Assembly: GCA_900539665.1 (NCBI GenBank)
Contig: UQCV01000014.1
Coordinates: 1 to 36,927 of the forward strand
Length of the DNA: 36,927 nucleotides
Direction of reading: 5' to 3'
DNA from: an uncultured Succinivibrionaceae bacterium
GTDB taxonomy: Bacteria; Pseudomonadota; Gammaproteobacteria; Enterobacterales; Succinivibrionaceae
The first letter of the stretch is position 1. The number at the start of each line of letters is the position of its first letter. A program made the position numbers and the translations under genes. Positions 25,267 through 33,017 of this stretch are shown here, in pieces. The notes beneath the pieces were generated by a model, which was not told where the DNA came from, ran no database searches, and saw nothing but the letters and a program-made list of their open reading frames with translations.

Positions 25267-25381
25267 TCGGGCATAAAGCAAAGTCTAAGAGTGAGCTTTT
25301 AAAGTAAAGCCAAAGCCTAAACCAAAGTTTAAATCTAGGTCTAAATTTAACTGGATAATTAATAGGGAGCTGCTAAAACTA

Positions 25382-25407
25382 GATAGAGTCCATATAATTG
25401 GTGTAAA
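25382..25407 (+). mobile_element. Left terminal inverted repeat of an IS256-type element
   Basis: AGTCCATATAATTGGTGTAA within this segment strongly resembles the IS256 terminus (GATAAAGTCCGTATAATTGTG) and is repeated inverted at 29177-29203. A second shared block, CTTGTAAAATATT, lies at 25437-25449 and, inverted, at 29157-29169. Confidence 0.8.
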
Positions 25408-25485
25408 TTTAAAAATTGGGCCACGCCCCAGTAAACCTTGTAAAATATTAATTGCAAACATTCATATTTATATAAGGAAAGGGAA

Positions 25486-26014
25486 ATGGCTCAGAGGCTA
25501 ATCTTACACTAGAGCTAGACAAAGTTAAAGACCTATTGTTGTGCCAAGGAGATACGGGAGTAGTACAGCTGTTAAACGCAGTGTTAGCTAAGATTCTAAA
25601 GGCGAAAGCAACCAAGCAGATTATCGCTTCTCTTATAAGAGAAGCGATAATCGCACCACTTAGCGAAATGGGTATAGAACCCGTGAGTTCACTACTAGAC
25701 TTGGGGTTCTTGAGTTGCGCATTCCAAAGCTAGTGACGGCACTTTTTTAAGAGAGCTCTTTAAAAGATACGACAGATGCGAACGAGCTTTTTAGCTTGCT
25801 GTTATGGAGATGGTGGTAAATGGCGTATCTACGCGTAAGGTTAGTCATATTGTTGAAGAGCTTTGCGAAAGACAGATCTTTAAAAGTACTGTTTCAGAGC
25901 TTAGCAAAGGCTTGTCTGAAGAGGTTAATCAGTTTAAGAACAGACCATTAGGCGAATATTGTTACGTAATTACTGATGCGCTCTACGTGAAGGTTAGAGA
26001 AGACCTCAAGGTGG
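25486..26014 (+). pseudogene. IS256-family transposase, truncated and multiply frameshifted
   Basis: ATG 25486 follows AAGGAAAGGG. Joining frames reconstructs the N-terminal half of an IS256/Mutator-type transposase: ANLTLELDKVKDLLL, then YKRSDNRTT-stop-RNGYRTREFTTRLGVLELRIPKL, then GTFLRELFKRYDRCERAF-stop, then MEMVVNGVSTRKVSHIVEEL and YCYVITDALYVKVREDLKV. At least three frameshifts and two in-frame stops (one TAG where Tyr is expected) are present. Homology ends near 26014, at the point where the first catalytic aspartate region (VITDALY) has just passed; the middle and C-terminal parts are gone, replaced by the restriction-modification cassette. Confidence 0.88.
25619..25652. repeat. 34-bp perfect palindrome inside the transposase pseudogene
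   Basis: Bases 25619-25635 (GATTATCGCTTCTCTTA) are the exact reverse complement of 25636-25652, with no spacer. It sits where the transposase frame is lost, between the QI and YKRSDNR segments. Confidence 0.95.
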
Positions 26015-26039
26015 CTGTAGATGTCACCTCTCCATACCA

Positions 26040-26971
26040 TCAAATATTAGAATTATTTCTTGGTCCTAAAAACTTATCTCCGTCTAGATGAATCATATGA
26101 TCCGGTATATCAGCGATCCAAACTTCCGTTTCCCAAGCAAGCATCTCAGAAAACTTCTTGAATGTCTTAAAATCCAGAAAAGCTGTGACATAGATTTTCC
26201 CCGCGGTTACGCCGGTGGTCATTTCTTCGATCTCTTTGATGCGTTTCGGCTCCATCGGTCCAACAGATGTTACCGACTCTATAAAATACAGCCAGTTCTT
26301 CTCCTCTAAGTAGAGGACCACATCTGGCATCTTATCATGTAATGTAATAGTAAATCCAAGTTCACGAAGCTTGTCCTCATTTTTTACCAAATCTTTTTCA
26401 ATGGTATCACCGACATAAAGGCATTCCGAGTTTGGAGCAAAATGCGGTGCAAATTCCTCGATAATTGCTTTTTGAAGTTGATTATGAGCTCCTGGAGAAA
26501 AAGTGAAATCTTCACCGTTGATCTTCACTGGCATTTTGCGTTTGACACGCTTAGAAGCATATAGTTGAATAAGCGTTTCGTGATTAGTTTTAAAAGAAGC
26601 AAGCTTGGTTTCCCAACAATCTGTACCTAAGCTCTGTATCAACTTTAGCATTTCATCTGTTAGCCGATAGCGATAATTCTGACTATTGGTAGCCTTGCCA
26701 TTATCTTCAAAAAAGCTGCATTTCTAAAATGATGCATAGCCTGTTTACGGAATGTCTCTCGACTATTTTCCGCATAAGTAGTCCCATAATTTTTGTTAGC
26801 AAAAGCAATTACATCGTGAATACGAATCCATTCGTTGGTTGCATCTTGCCATGAAGTTTCCTCTAAGAGTCCTGCCATCGTCAGCAAAACACAACAGCAC
26901 ATAGCATTTTGCTGCTTTGTCGGGACTTGCAAGGCATTTAAGATTTCTTTTGCTTCATCAATTTTACTCAT
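26040..26971 (-). pseudogene. BsuBI/PstI-family restriction endonuclease, split by a frameshift
   Basis: ATG 26971 overlaps the methylase stop by four bases (ATGA). Frame one (26971-26660) gives the helical N-terminal domain of BsuBI/PstI-type endonucleases: VPTKQQNAMCCCVLLTMAGL and YAENSRETFRKQAMHHFRNAAF. At the T6 run (plus-strand A run 26709-26714) it leaves the family pattern and stops. The other frame continues without a gap as EDNGKATNSQNYRYRLTDEMLKLIQSLGTDCW and then the catalytic half: CLYVGDTIEKDL, MPDVVLYLEEKNWLYFIESVTSVGPMEPKR, and a natural end HLDGDKFLGPRNN. Joined, the enzyme would be about 310 residues, normal for the family. One extra T, or a -1 slip at T TTT TTG, restores it. 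An internal ATG at 26651 could start the C-terminal part alone. Confidence 0.85.
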
Positions 26972-28455
26972 ACATAACCTCTCAAAATTCTGTCACAAAC
27001 AGGTTCCGACATATCGTGTGCAGCTATCAGCTCTTTCCCCATGGCCTCAATGACATCCATGGATGGAACCGGCATAGAGTTCACTTCAGTCGAATTGACC
27101 TGCGTTGAACCATTCAAGATCCTATAATAGCAGTCATACAAGGTGGAGTTGAACAAGACATAAAGCCCGTACACAACACACTCCGAAAGATCACACATCC
27201 CTTCGATAAAATTTATCTTGTTTTGTGTACTGATTTGGGAATACTCAGGATGCTTTTTTGCCAGATAAATACCACATTGAAGACGCCTATGCTCTTCCTT
27301 TGCTGTAAATCGTTTAACAAAAAGATAGTTCTTATTTGGTTGTAATAGTCCCCTCTGCTCAGTAACCAGGTACTCGTGTTCCTTCCCTACAGGAAAAACC
27401 ACTTTACCATTTTGTATGTGCTGAGAATAGAACAATGGAACAGACTGATCTTCAGCTATATCTCTCAGTGCTTCTCTGTTTCGGAAATCAACTGTAAGGC
27501 CAGTCTTTATTTTTAGACCAATACTTGGCAGGGTGTTTTCCCACTTGTTCAAACTATTAAGTGTCTCTACCTCCTCAGCATTTGTTACCAGATATATATA
27601 GAAATCTGGTCCGTTGGTAACGGCAGAGTACGGAGCCTCAAAAATGGTCTTTTCTGAAAAGTCTGCATTACTTTGGGTAGTAGTAATCGTGATTGTTTTA
27701 GGTTTTAGGTGCGTTTTTTTTAGCTTTATAATGATGGTTTCCTGCAGTACACTTTCTTTTTCAAAGACCTTATCTCGGCTAACAAACAAGTGGATATGTT
27801 CCAAAGCACCTTCGTTTAAAAACTTCTGACGAAATCTTTTGAAATATGCGCCAGAAGTCCAGGAGCGCGGAATAATATAAACCATTTCTCCGTCATCTTT
27901 TAAGTTAAACAAACTCATAGAGGCAAAGAGAAAATAGAGATTAGGTGCACCATAGCAAACATCTGGCATCGCCAAAGCTTCTGGGGTGTCCTTAGCTATT
28001 TTCATATATGGAGGATTTCCAATTATAAAATCAAAATTTTCAGGATTTAAATTTGCGCCTAACGTTAAGTTGTAGTCATTTGATTGGCTTAAGATGTAGT
28101 TATCAGAAATGATTTCGTAAGATATTTTCTGTTGAGAGTAACTGCACGCTGTCTCTAAATTGGTTCGAAGTAACTCCATTATATTAGGGTCATTCTCATA
28201 ACAAACCAATCTAATCTCTTTTATCGCTGAAAAAGATTGCAGGCGTTCCAATAGTGCAATTGAAAGAATTCCAGAACCGGCGCCAGGATCAAGAATAGAA
28301 AGCGCCTCACACCCAGTAGGGATTTCAAACAGCCCTGCCATAAAAATGGCAGTTTCTTTGCTCGTAAAGAACTGACCATATTTCTTGCGCTGACTTTTTG
28401 GCATGTGGTCAATATATTCTGTTGTTGCCATTACTGCGAAGTCAAGCATGCTCAT
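26968..28455 (-). CDS. Adenine-N6 DNA methylase of a BsuBI/PstI-like type II R-M system
   Basis: A 495-residue N6-adenine methylase. Motif X/N-terminal phrase KKYGQFFTSKETAIFMAG, SAM-binding motif I ILDPGAGSG (D56), and catalytic motif IV IGNPPY (N147-Y150) are intact; YIIPRSWTSGAYFKRFR and the C-terminal target-recognition region follow. This is the Eco57I/PstI methylase type. Start chosen at ATG 28455, which overlaps the regulator's end by 14 bases and has GGAG about 9 bases upstream; MATTEY at 28431 is the alternative. By family, recognition of CTGCAG is likely but not proven. It protects host DNA; with the endonuclease broken it may act as an orphan methylase. Confidence 0.9.
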   Translation of the reverse strand: MSMLDFAVMATTEYIDHMPKSQRKKYGQFFTSKETAIFMAGLFEIPTGCEALSILDPGAGSGILSIALLERLQSFSAIKEIRLVCYENDPNIMELLRTNLETACSYSQQKISYEIISDNYILSQSNDYNLTLGANLNPENFDFIIGNPPYMKIAKDTPEALAMPDVCYGAPNLYFLFASMSLFNLKDDGEMVYIIPRSWTSGAYFKRFRQKFLNEGALEHIHLFVSRDKVFEKESVLQETIIIKLKKTHLKPKTITITTTQSNADFSEKTIFEAPYSAVTNGPDFYIYLVTNAEEVETLNSLNKWENTLPSIGLKIKTGLTVDFRNREALRDIAEDQSVPLFYSQHIQNGKVVFPVGKEHEYLVTEQRGLLQPNKNYLFVKRFTAKEEHRRLQCGIYLAKKHPEYSQISTQNKINFIEGMCDLSECVVYGLYVLFNSTLYDCYYRILNGSTQVNSTEVNSMPVPSMDVIEAMGKELIAAHDMSEPVCDRILRGYV

Positions 28456-28654
28456 TATTTGTAAACTCCATAATTTCATCAATACTGCAGTCTAACGCTA
28501 CACAAATTTTGTATAGGCTTTCCATTGATACAAATTCATCTTTTCCCATCTTTGCTAAGACATTAAAACTAATACCAGCAGCATCCTTTAAGTCCGAGCG
28601 TTTCATCTTTTTATCAATAAGTGTTTTCCAAAGCTTGTCATATGAGACTGGCAT
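28442..28654 (-). CDS. XRE-family HTH regulator of the R-M operon
   Basis: A 70-residue Cro/CI-type helix-turn-helix protein starting at MPVSYDKLWK; ATG 28654 has GGGAGA at 7 bases, better than the ATGs 18 bases upstream. The helix-turn-helix covers KRSDLKDAAGISFNVLAKMGK (about residues 18-38), followed by SMESLYKICVALDCSIDEIMEF. It is first in the operon and overlaps the methylase start, the arrangement of R-M controller proteins that delay endonuclease expression. However, the sequence is closer to common stand-alone YozG-type XRE regulators than to classical C proteins, so a controller role is inferred from position. Confidence 0.85.
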   Translation of the reverse strand: MPVSYDKLWKTLIDKKMKRSDLKDAAGISFNVLAKMGKDEFVSMESLYKICVALDCSIDEIMEFTNNEHA

Positions 28655-28685
28655 CTTAATTTCTCCCATCATATTCGGATGAGTT

Positions 28686-28691
28686 ATTATA
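28686..28691 (-). promoter_or_regulatory. Promoter -10 of the R-M operon with GATAT repeats upstream
   Basis: On the minus strand a perfect TATAAT lies 31 bases before the regulator start. Upstream are three related words, GATATTCTC, GATATAGTG and GATATTGTG, within 28702-28745, plus a GAGATATTCTC dyad. They are candidate operators for the HTH protein. A convincing -35 is not visible, as is common for activator-dependent promoters. Confidence 0.55.
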
Positions 28692-28770
28692 CCACAAACT
28701 GCACAATATCTAAAGATAAACTCACTATATCATGAGAATATCTCGGTACAACAGATAACCTTTCTTAGTT

Positions 28771-28979
28771 TTAATCAAACAAAGAATTTGTTGCCACGGA
28801 CTTTAAATATTGCTCCGGTGCACCACTTAAAATCGCTCCTAAACCCCAAAAAAAACAACGTTAGATGAGGCTATAGCCACAGATATAACCATAAGTATTA
28901 TTGCTATTTTATATTTGAAATTCTTTCTTAAAAAAACTAGCCAAAAATGTTGCAACTTGCTTGACACTAACCAAGTCAT
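28771..28979 (-). pseudogene. Unrecognised membrane-protein N-terminal fragment, frameshifted
   Basis: From ATG 28979 a frame reads MTWLVSSKLQHFWLVFLRKNF followed by KYKIAIILMVISVAIASSNVV, a basic region and one hydrophobic helix as at the start of a multi-pass membrane or ABC-type permease. At a T8 run (plus A run 28848-28855) the frame breaks; the next frame continues GLGAILSGAPEQYLKSVATN and stops at 28771. Again one T appears to be missing. I cannot name the family; the fragment may simply be debris. Confidence 0.3.
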
Positions 28980-29006
28980 GTAATTCATTTGTTGCAACTA
29001 TTGTAA

Positions 29007-29126
29007 GACCTAGGGGATATTGAATTTGAAAAGGACTCTAAAGGTACAATTACAGGTTACAAATCTTACTCAATACCTGAGGAGATGTTAGAGAATTTAA
29101 TGCCATGGAATATGGCTAAGGCGTAA
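29007..29126 (+). pseudogene. 39-codon C-terminal remnant next to the right IS256 end
   Basis: A frame with no start codon, entered just after a TAA, reads DLGDIEFEKDSKGTITGYKS and then YSIPEEMLENLMPWNMAKA before its stop. The stop is 77 bases from the right inverted repeat, the place where an IS256 transposase would end, but I do not recognise the sequence as that C-terminus. It may be the tail of a passenger gene. Confidence 0.35.
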
Positions 29127-29176
29127 ACGGTCTTACAATTAATTCAGACCATTTACAATATTTTACAAGAAAACTA

Positions 29177-29203
29177 AATTACACCAATAATATGGACTTG
29201 ACT
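29177..29203 (-). mobile_element. Right terminal inverted repeat of the IS256-type element
   Basis: Reverse complement of 29177-29203 reads AGTCAAGTCCATATTATTGG and GTGTAATTT, matching the left end at 25382-25407 at most positions. With the left end it brackets 3.8 kb. No 8-9 bp target duplication is visible in the flanks. Confidence 0.75.
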
Positions 29204-29623
29204 AGGAAAAATAGGGTTACCTCTAAAATTAAAGTAATAGACGCAAGATTTAGAGTATACTGTTGCACAAATATTGAGAGCTTTTTGATTCAGCTAAAGT
29301 TTACTACTTATTTAGTTTAATTCTCTATCTATTAAGCACTTAACGGTTAAACAATTAAGTAAGGATGTTTAGCGCTTATTTATGTGGCTATCTCCTGATG
29401 TGACTTTAGGTGAATTGAGTAATCCTCATTATTTGTTTGATTTGTTAGTTAATAGCTGATAAACCAATGGTGTGTTAATAAATATTTAGAATATAGCATA
29501 ACATTATAATATTGTTGTCAAAACCTTAGTTAAAGTCCAAGGTGGCCAAAGCCCCTTGAGGTTGGTGGTTAAAGCCACGCCTCAATTATTTACGGACCTA
29601 AGGTTCCAGGCAGGAGAAACAAG
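29204..29623. other. 420-bp intergenic region upstream of gtrB-like gene
   Basis: No credible gene is seen; a 25-codon frame at 29381 (MWLSPDVTLGELSN...) lacks context. TTGAGG (29556-29561) and CCTCAA (29580-29585), with TGG/CCA inside, form a hairpin 38 bases before the gtrB-like start. Confidence 0.45.
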
Positions 29624-30790
29624 ATGCTAGCACAAAATGATAATAGTGCCACTAATAAAGAACATGTAGACGCTGCTTCCTCGAACTTGGATGCGACTAC
29701 TAAAGCTCAAACTGAGGCTAAGGTTACGGCTGATGATTACCGAGTAACACTATTAGTTCCCGTTTATAACGAGGAAGAAACTATTGGTTTATTCCACGAT
29801 ACCATTTGCAAAGTGTTAGCTCCAATAAAGGATCATATTGAAATCTTGTTTGTCAATGATGGTAGTCGCGACCGCAGTGTCGAAATGATTACTGATATCA
29901 TCAAAAAAGATGACCGCGTGTCATTAATAAGTTTGTCACGTAATTTTGGGAAAGAAGCAGCGATGACTGCGGGCTTGGCTGAAGCTCGTGGGGATGCGGT
30001 AATTCCTCTAGATGTAGATTTACAAGATCCACCAGAATTGGTGCTTGAATTTGTAAAGGCTTGGCTGGAAAAAGGTTATGATACCGTTTACGGGATTCGC
30101 GTGGACCGTTCACGTGATACTCCACTTAAGCGCTTAACTGCAGGTGGATTCTATCGGGTGTTTAATATGATGAGCCCAAAAGTTAAGATCCCTGAAAACG
30201 TTGGCGATTTTAGATTGATTGACCGTCGCGTCGTGGACACTATTTTAACTTTGTCTGAAGGCAATAGATTTATGAAAGGGATCTTTGCTTGGGCAGGGTT
30301 CTCTTCTTACGGGATTCCATATGAACGCCCTGAAAGAGCGGGTGGAACTTCAAAGTTCAACTATTGGAAACTATGGAACTTTGCTCTAGATGGGATTTTC
30401 GGTTTTTCAAGTTTACCTCTTAGAGTGTGGAGTTATCTTGGGGGCTTACTTGGTCTATTTAGTGTTATTTTCATGCTCACAATCTTTTTTAAGACCTTGA
30501 TTTTAGGTACTGACACCCCAGGTTACGCTTCAACTATGTGTGTAATCTTGTTCCTTGGGGCTATTCAGCTTATTTCCATTGGGATTTTAGGCGAATACGT
30601 AGGGCGTATCTATAGTGAAGTTAAACATCGTCCGGTTTATATCATCGATAGAATTTACGGTCGCTTAGGTGAAGCTTCACATCCTGAATCTCGCATCAAC
30701 ATTGGCTCTTGTGGTATCAGAGCCCATGAACCAGTGCCTCGTAATGGGGCGCCTGATCTTAAAGCGCAACAAGAAAACACCAACGCTTAA
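29624..30790 (+). CDS. GtrB-like family 2 glycosyltransferase (undecaprenyl-phosphate sugar synthase)
   Basis: A 388-residue enzyme of the dolichol-phosphate-mannose synthase type, which loads a sugar from a nucleotide donor onto undecaprenyl phosphate at the inner leaflet. The GT-A domain (about 37-265) shows VTLLVPVYNEEETIGLF, EILFVNDGSRDRS, ISLSRNFGKEAAMTAGL and the metal-binding VIPLDVDLQDPPEL. GDFRLIDRRVVD and FMKGIFAWAGF are family features. Two membrane helices follow (about 268-290 and 303-327), then YVGRIYSEVKHRPVYIID. Both ends are extended: about 35 polar residues before the domain and about 40 after, unlike the ~310-residue bacteriophage GtrB. ATG 29624 follows CAGGAG. gtrA and a GT-C gene follow in the same direction. 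Confidence 0.9.
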   Translation: MLAQNDNSATNKEHVDAASSNLDATTKAQTEAKVTADDYRVTLLVPVYNEEETIGLFHDTICKVLAPIKDHIEILFVNDGSRDRSVEMITDIIKKDDRVSLISLSRNFGKEAAMTAGLAEARGDAVIPLDVDLQDPPELVLEFVKAWLEKGYDTVYGIRVDRSRDTPLKRLTAGGFYRVFNMMSPKVKIPENVGDFRLIDRRVVDTILTLSEGNRFMKGIFAWAGFSSYGIPYERPERAGGTSKFNYWKLWNFALDGIFGFSSLPLRVWSYLGGLLGLFSVIFMLTIFFKTLILGTDTPGYASTMCVILFLGAIQLISIGILGEYVGRIYSEVKHRPVYIIDRIYGRLGEASHPESRINIGSCGIRAHEPVPRNGAPDLKAQQENTNA

Positions 30791-30826
30791 AGCCAAAGTT
30801 GTGGTTTAAGCTCAAGTTTTAGGAAC

Positions 30827-30852
30827 AGCCCAAATTAAATTTGATTTGGGCT
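30827..30852 (+). terminator. Hairpin after gtrB-like gene
   Basis: AGCCCAAAT and ATTTGGGCT form a perfect 9-bp stem around an 8-base loop. The tail is CTTCTGG, not a T run, so it may be only a partial terminator between the genes. Confidence 0.5.
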
Positions 30853-30945
30853 CTTCTGGTGTTTAAGGCTTAATCTTAAAAGCAAAAGCAAAAGCTAAAA
30901 AAAGTTAAAAAGTTAAAATAATTACCATAGAGGTTAAAATCCTAA

Positions 30946-31434
30946 ATGCCTTTGATGTTATCAAAAAGGGAAATCGGTAAGATGCTCCGCTTTTTAGTAG
31001 TGGGCTTAGCTGCTACTTTGGTCGATTTATTCGTTACTTTTATTTGTTTAACCGTGATTGGGGTGGACAATTATTTAGCCGTAGTTTCTTCTATTTTTGG
31101 GGATTCATCTTTAGGAGAAGTGCTAAAAGTAAGCTTTGAAGAAGTAGTGTCCGTAGTCGCTTTTGGGATTGCCTTCTTCGTTTCATTTTTTGGACATAGC
31201 TCTTTTTCATTTCATAAGAAGAGAAACCTCAGTGTTTTATTACGTTTACTAACGGTTAATGTTGGGGCCCTTTTATTAAGAGTACTTATTATTTACCTCA
31301 TTAAGACTTTGCTTGGTTTAAATGGCTATGCGCCTGTTGTTACCGCTATGGTTATAGTGACCGCTATAAGTTATGTGCTTTCTAGATTTTGGGTGTTTAA
31401 TAAAGCGCAGGATTTAGCTCCTAAAGCCAATTAA
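30946..31434 (+). CDS. GtrA-family membrane protein
   Basis: A 162-residue protein with four membrane helices. The GtrA signature is clear: MLRFLVVGLAATLVDLFVTF (helix 1), SVVAFGIAFFVSFFGHSSFSFHKKR (helix 2 and the conserved W/S-FSF loop), and the final YVLSRFWVFNKA. GtrA proteins are thought to flip the GtrB-made undecaprenyl-phosphate sugar to the periplasm. About 35 residues between helices 1 and 2 (GDSSLGEVLKVSFEEVVSV) are longer than in most members (about 120-130 residues). ATG 30946 has AGAGG about 13 bases upstream; ATG 30955 is possible. Confidence 0.88.
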   Translation: MPLMLSKREIGKMLRFLVVGLAATLVDLFVTFICLTVIGVDNYLAVVSSIFGDSSLGEVLKVSFEEVVSVVAFGIAFFVSFFGHSSFSFHKKRNLSVLLRLLTVNVGALLLRVLIIYLIKTLLGLNGYAPVVTAMVIVTAISYVLSRFWVFNKAQDLAPKAN

Positions 31435-31483
31435 GCAAAAGTGAGTACACTTAGGCAAGTTAGTTAAAGTAAGTAAGCTCAAG

Positions 31484-31523
31484 CAAGTTAAATCAAGTTA
31501 AATCAAGTTAAATCAAGTTAAAA
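31484..31523. repeat. 10-bp tandem repeat, four copies
   Basis: CAAGTTAAAT is repeated every 10 bases from 31484, with the last copy ending AAA. It lies between the gtrA-like gene and the GT-C gene, in non-coding DNA. Confidence 0.9.
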
Positions 31524-31613
31524 AGTCTTGTTCACCATTAAAATGATTAACCCACCTAAAGCCAAGTTGTTAAATGGTGGGCAATCTTAAAAAGAGATCA
31601 AAAGGATTTACTC

Positions 31614-32795
31614 GTGCACGTTATAGGTAAAGAACTTAGAACCCAAGATGTAAGACTAGTTCGTAGTGATTATCTACAAGCTACAGGGGTTTTTTTATTA
31701 TCCCGAGTGTTTTTGTATTTAATGGTGTATTTTGGGTTTGTGCACTATCCAAATGCAGTTGATGTGGTCCATACTCCAGTGTTTTCTGAATTTTTTCAGG
31801 ATACGATGCGTATTATGTGTAACTTTGACTGTAAGTGGTTTGTTGATATTGCGGTCAATGGTTACCAAGCTGCCCCTGATAATTTGACGACGGGGCATGC
31901 AGCTAACTGGGCGTTTTTGCCTGCTTTTCCGCTGTTAGGGCGTTACTTAGCCATGGGGCTTGGTTTAGATGTCTTGACTGCTTTTTATCTTATTGCCAAT
32001 GTTTCGTTTTTTGTGGCGTTACTATTATGGCTTAAGTTTTTAAAATTCTATCGCTTTACTCCGGCCAATCGGAGTTTTGCGCTATTCTTTTTGTGCTTCT
32101 TGCCATACGGTACTTATTACCTTTCTCCTTATACTGAAAGCTTATTTTTAGCCTTGTCATTAGGGGCTTTTATCAATGCATATCAGGGGCGTTTCATTTT
32201 GGCGGCGCTTTGTGCTATGGGGATGACGGCCACTAAAAATATAGGGGTGATGTTTGTCTTTCCATTAATAATCATTGCTTGGCAACAACTTGGCTTAAAG
32301 GAATTATTTAACATCAAATCTCCTAAGACTTGGACTTTAGCTTTAGCCATCATGCTAATTCCGTTACCTCTTTTTGGGTATCAAAACTTTTTGTTTGAAC
32401 AGGTTGGGGACGCTATGGCCTTCAAGAACATTCAGTTAGCTTGGGGCCGTGAACTGGATAATCCTTTTGAATATATTTATGAAGCCTTAAATACCGACAA
32501 CTATAAGTTCTACTTTGCGTGTGTTTGTATCTTAGGCTTGATCATGAGTCTGTACTTACTTTATAAAAAGCGTTTGGCTGAAGCGGTGTTCCTTTTGCTT
32601 GGTATTATGATTCCTGTCTCCACCGGGATTAATGCAGTACCGCGTTATATCTTTGGTTTAGTTCCAGCTTTGCTTGCGATAGTCTATATTACCGACCGCC
32701 ATCCTTGGCTTCGTAACTTCGTATTAGCTACGGGGGCGGCGCTAAGTGTTTACTTTGCTATTGCCTGGGGGCATGGCATGTTCTTTACTATCTAG
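31614..32795 (+). CDS. PIG-V-like GT-C glycosyltransferase
   Basis: A 393-residue integral membrane protein with about ten helices, starting at GTG 31614, which has AAAGGA at 8 bases. FDCKWFVDIAVNGYQ in the first periplasmic loop, ANWAFLPAFPLLGRYLA, and YLSPYTESLFLALSLGAF match the GPI-mannosyltransferase PIG-V-like family (PF04188). GT-C enzymes of this type use a polyprenyl-phosphate sugar donor outside the cytoplasm. With the GtrB-like and GtrA-like genes just upstream, the three form a complete route: synthesis, flipping and transfer of a sugar to a surface acceptor, probably LPS or another envelope glycan. The specific sugar and acceptor are unknown. A strong terminator follows. Confidence 0.85.
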   Translation: MHVIGKELRTQDVRLVRSDYLQATGVFLLSRVFLYLMVYFGFVHYPNAVDVVHTPVFSEFFQDTMRIMCNFDCKWFVDIAVNGYQAAPDNLTTGHAANWAFLPAFPLLGRYLAMGLGLDVLTAFYLIANVSFFVALLLWLKFLKFYRFTPANRSFALFFLCFLPYGTYYLSPYTESLFLALSLGAFINAYQGRFILAALCAMGMTATKNIGVMFVFPLIIIAWQQLGLKELFNIKSPKTWTLALAIMLIPLPLFGYQNFLFEQVGDAMAFKNIQLAWGRELDNPFEYIYEALNTDNYKFYFACVCILGLIMSLYLLYKKRLAEAVFLLLGIMIPVSTGINAVPRYIFGLVPALLAIVYITDRHPWLRNFVLATGAALSVYFAIAWGHGMFFTI

Positions 32796-32841
32796 TTTTG
32801 AAAACTTAGTTCGAAAGCCTCAATATTAGATTAGGCTTTAG

Positions 32842-32880
32842 AAACCTCATGGACAAAATCACCATGAGGTTTTTGTTTTT
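32842..32880 (+). terminator. Terminator of the gtr-like cluster
   Basis: AAACCTCATGG and CCATGAGGTTT form a perfect 11-bp stem around a 9-base loop, followed by TTTGTTTTT. Confidence 0.9.
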
Positions 32881-33017
32881 AAAGCAGGCGGTTTGAGATT
32901 TCGGGGTAAGAGTGACGTTGGTTTTCAAAGCTTGTGATTTTTGTTTCGCGGGGAAGGGGCCCTAGGTAAGAGCCGATAGCTTGGTGCTCTCTAGTTTTTG
33001 GTAAGTGCTAAGCTATG

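Noticed and set aside
25804..26091. Separate intact small gene
   Set aside because: It is the VSTRKV...DALYVKVRED segment of the IS256 transposase; the last ~25 codons are read-through into the R-M cassette.
25382..29203. Novel phage-defence system beyond restriction-modification
   Set aside because: The three intact domains are all explained by a BsuBI/PstI-type operon; the remaining fragments are too short to support an extra defence gene.
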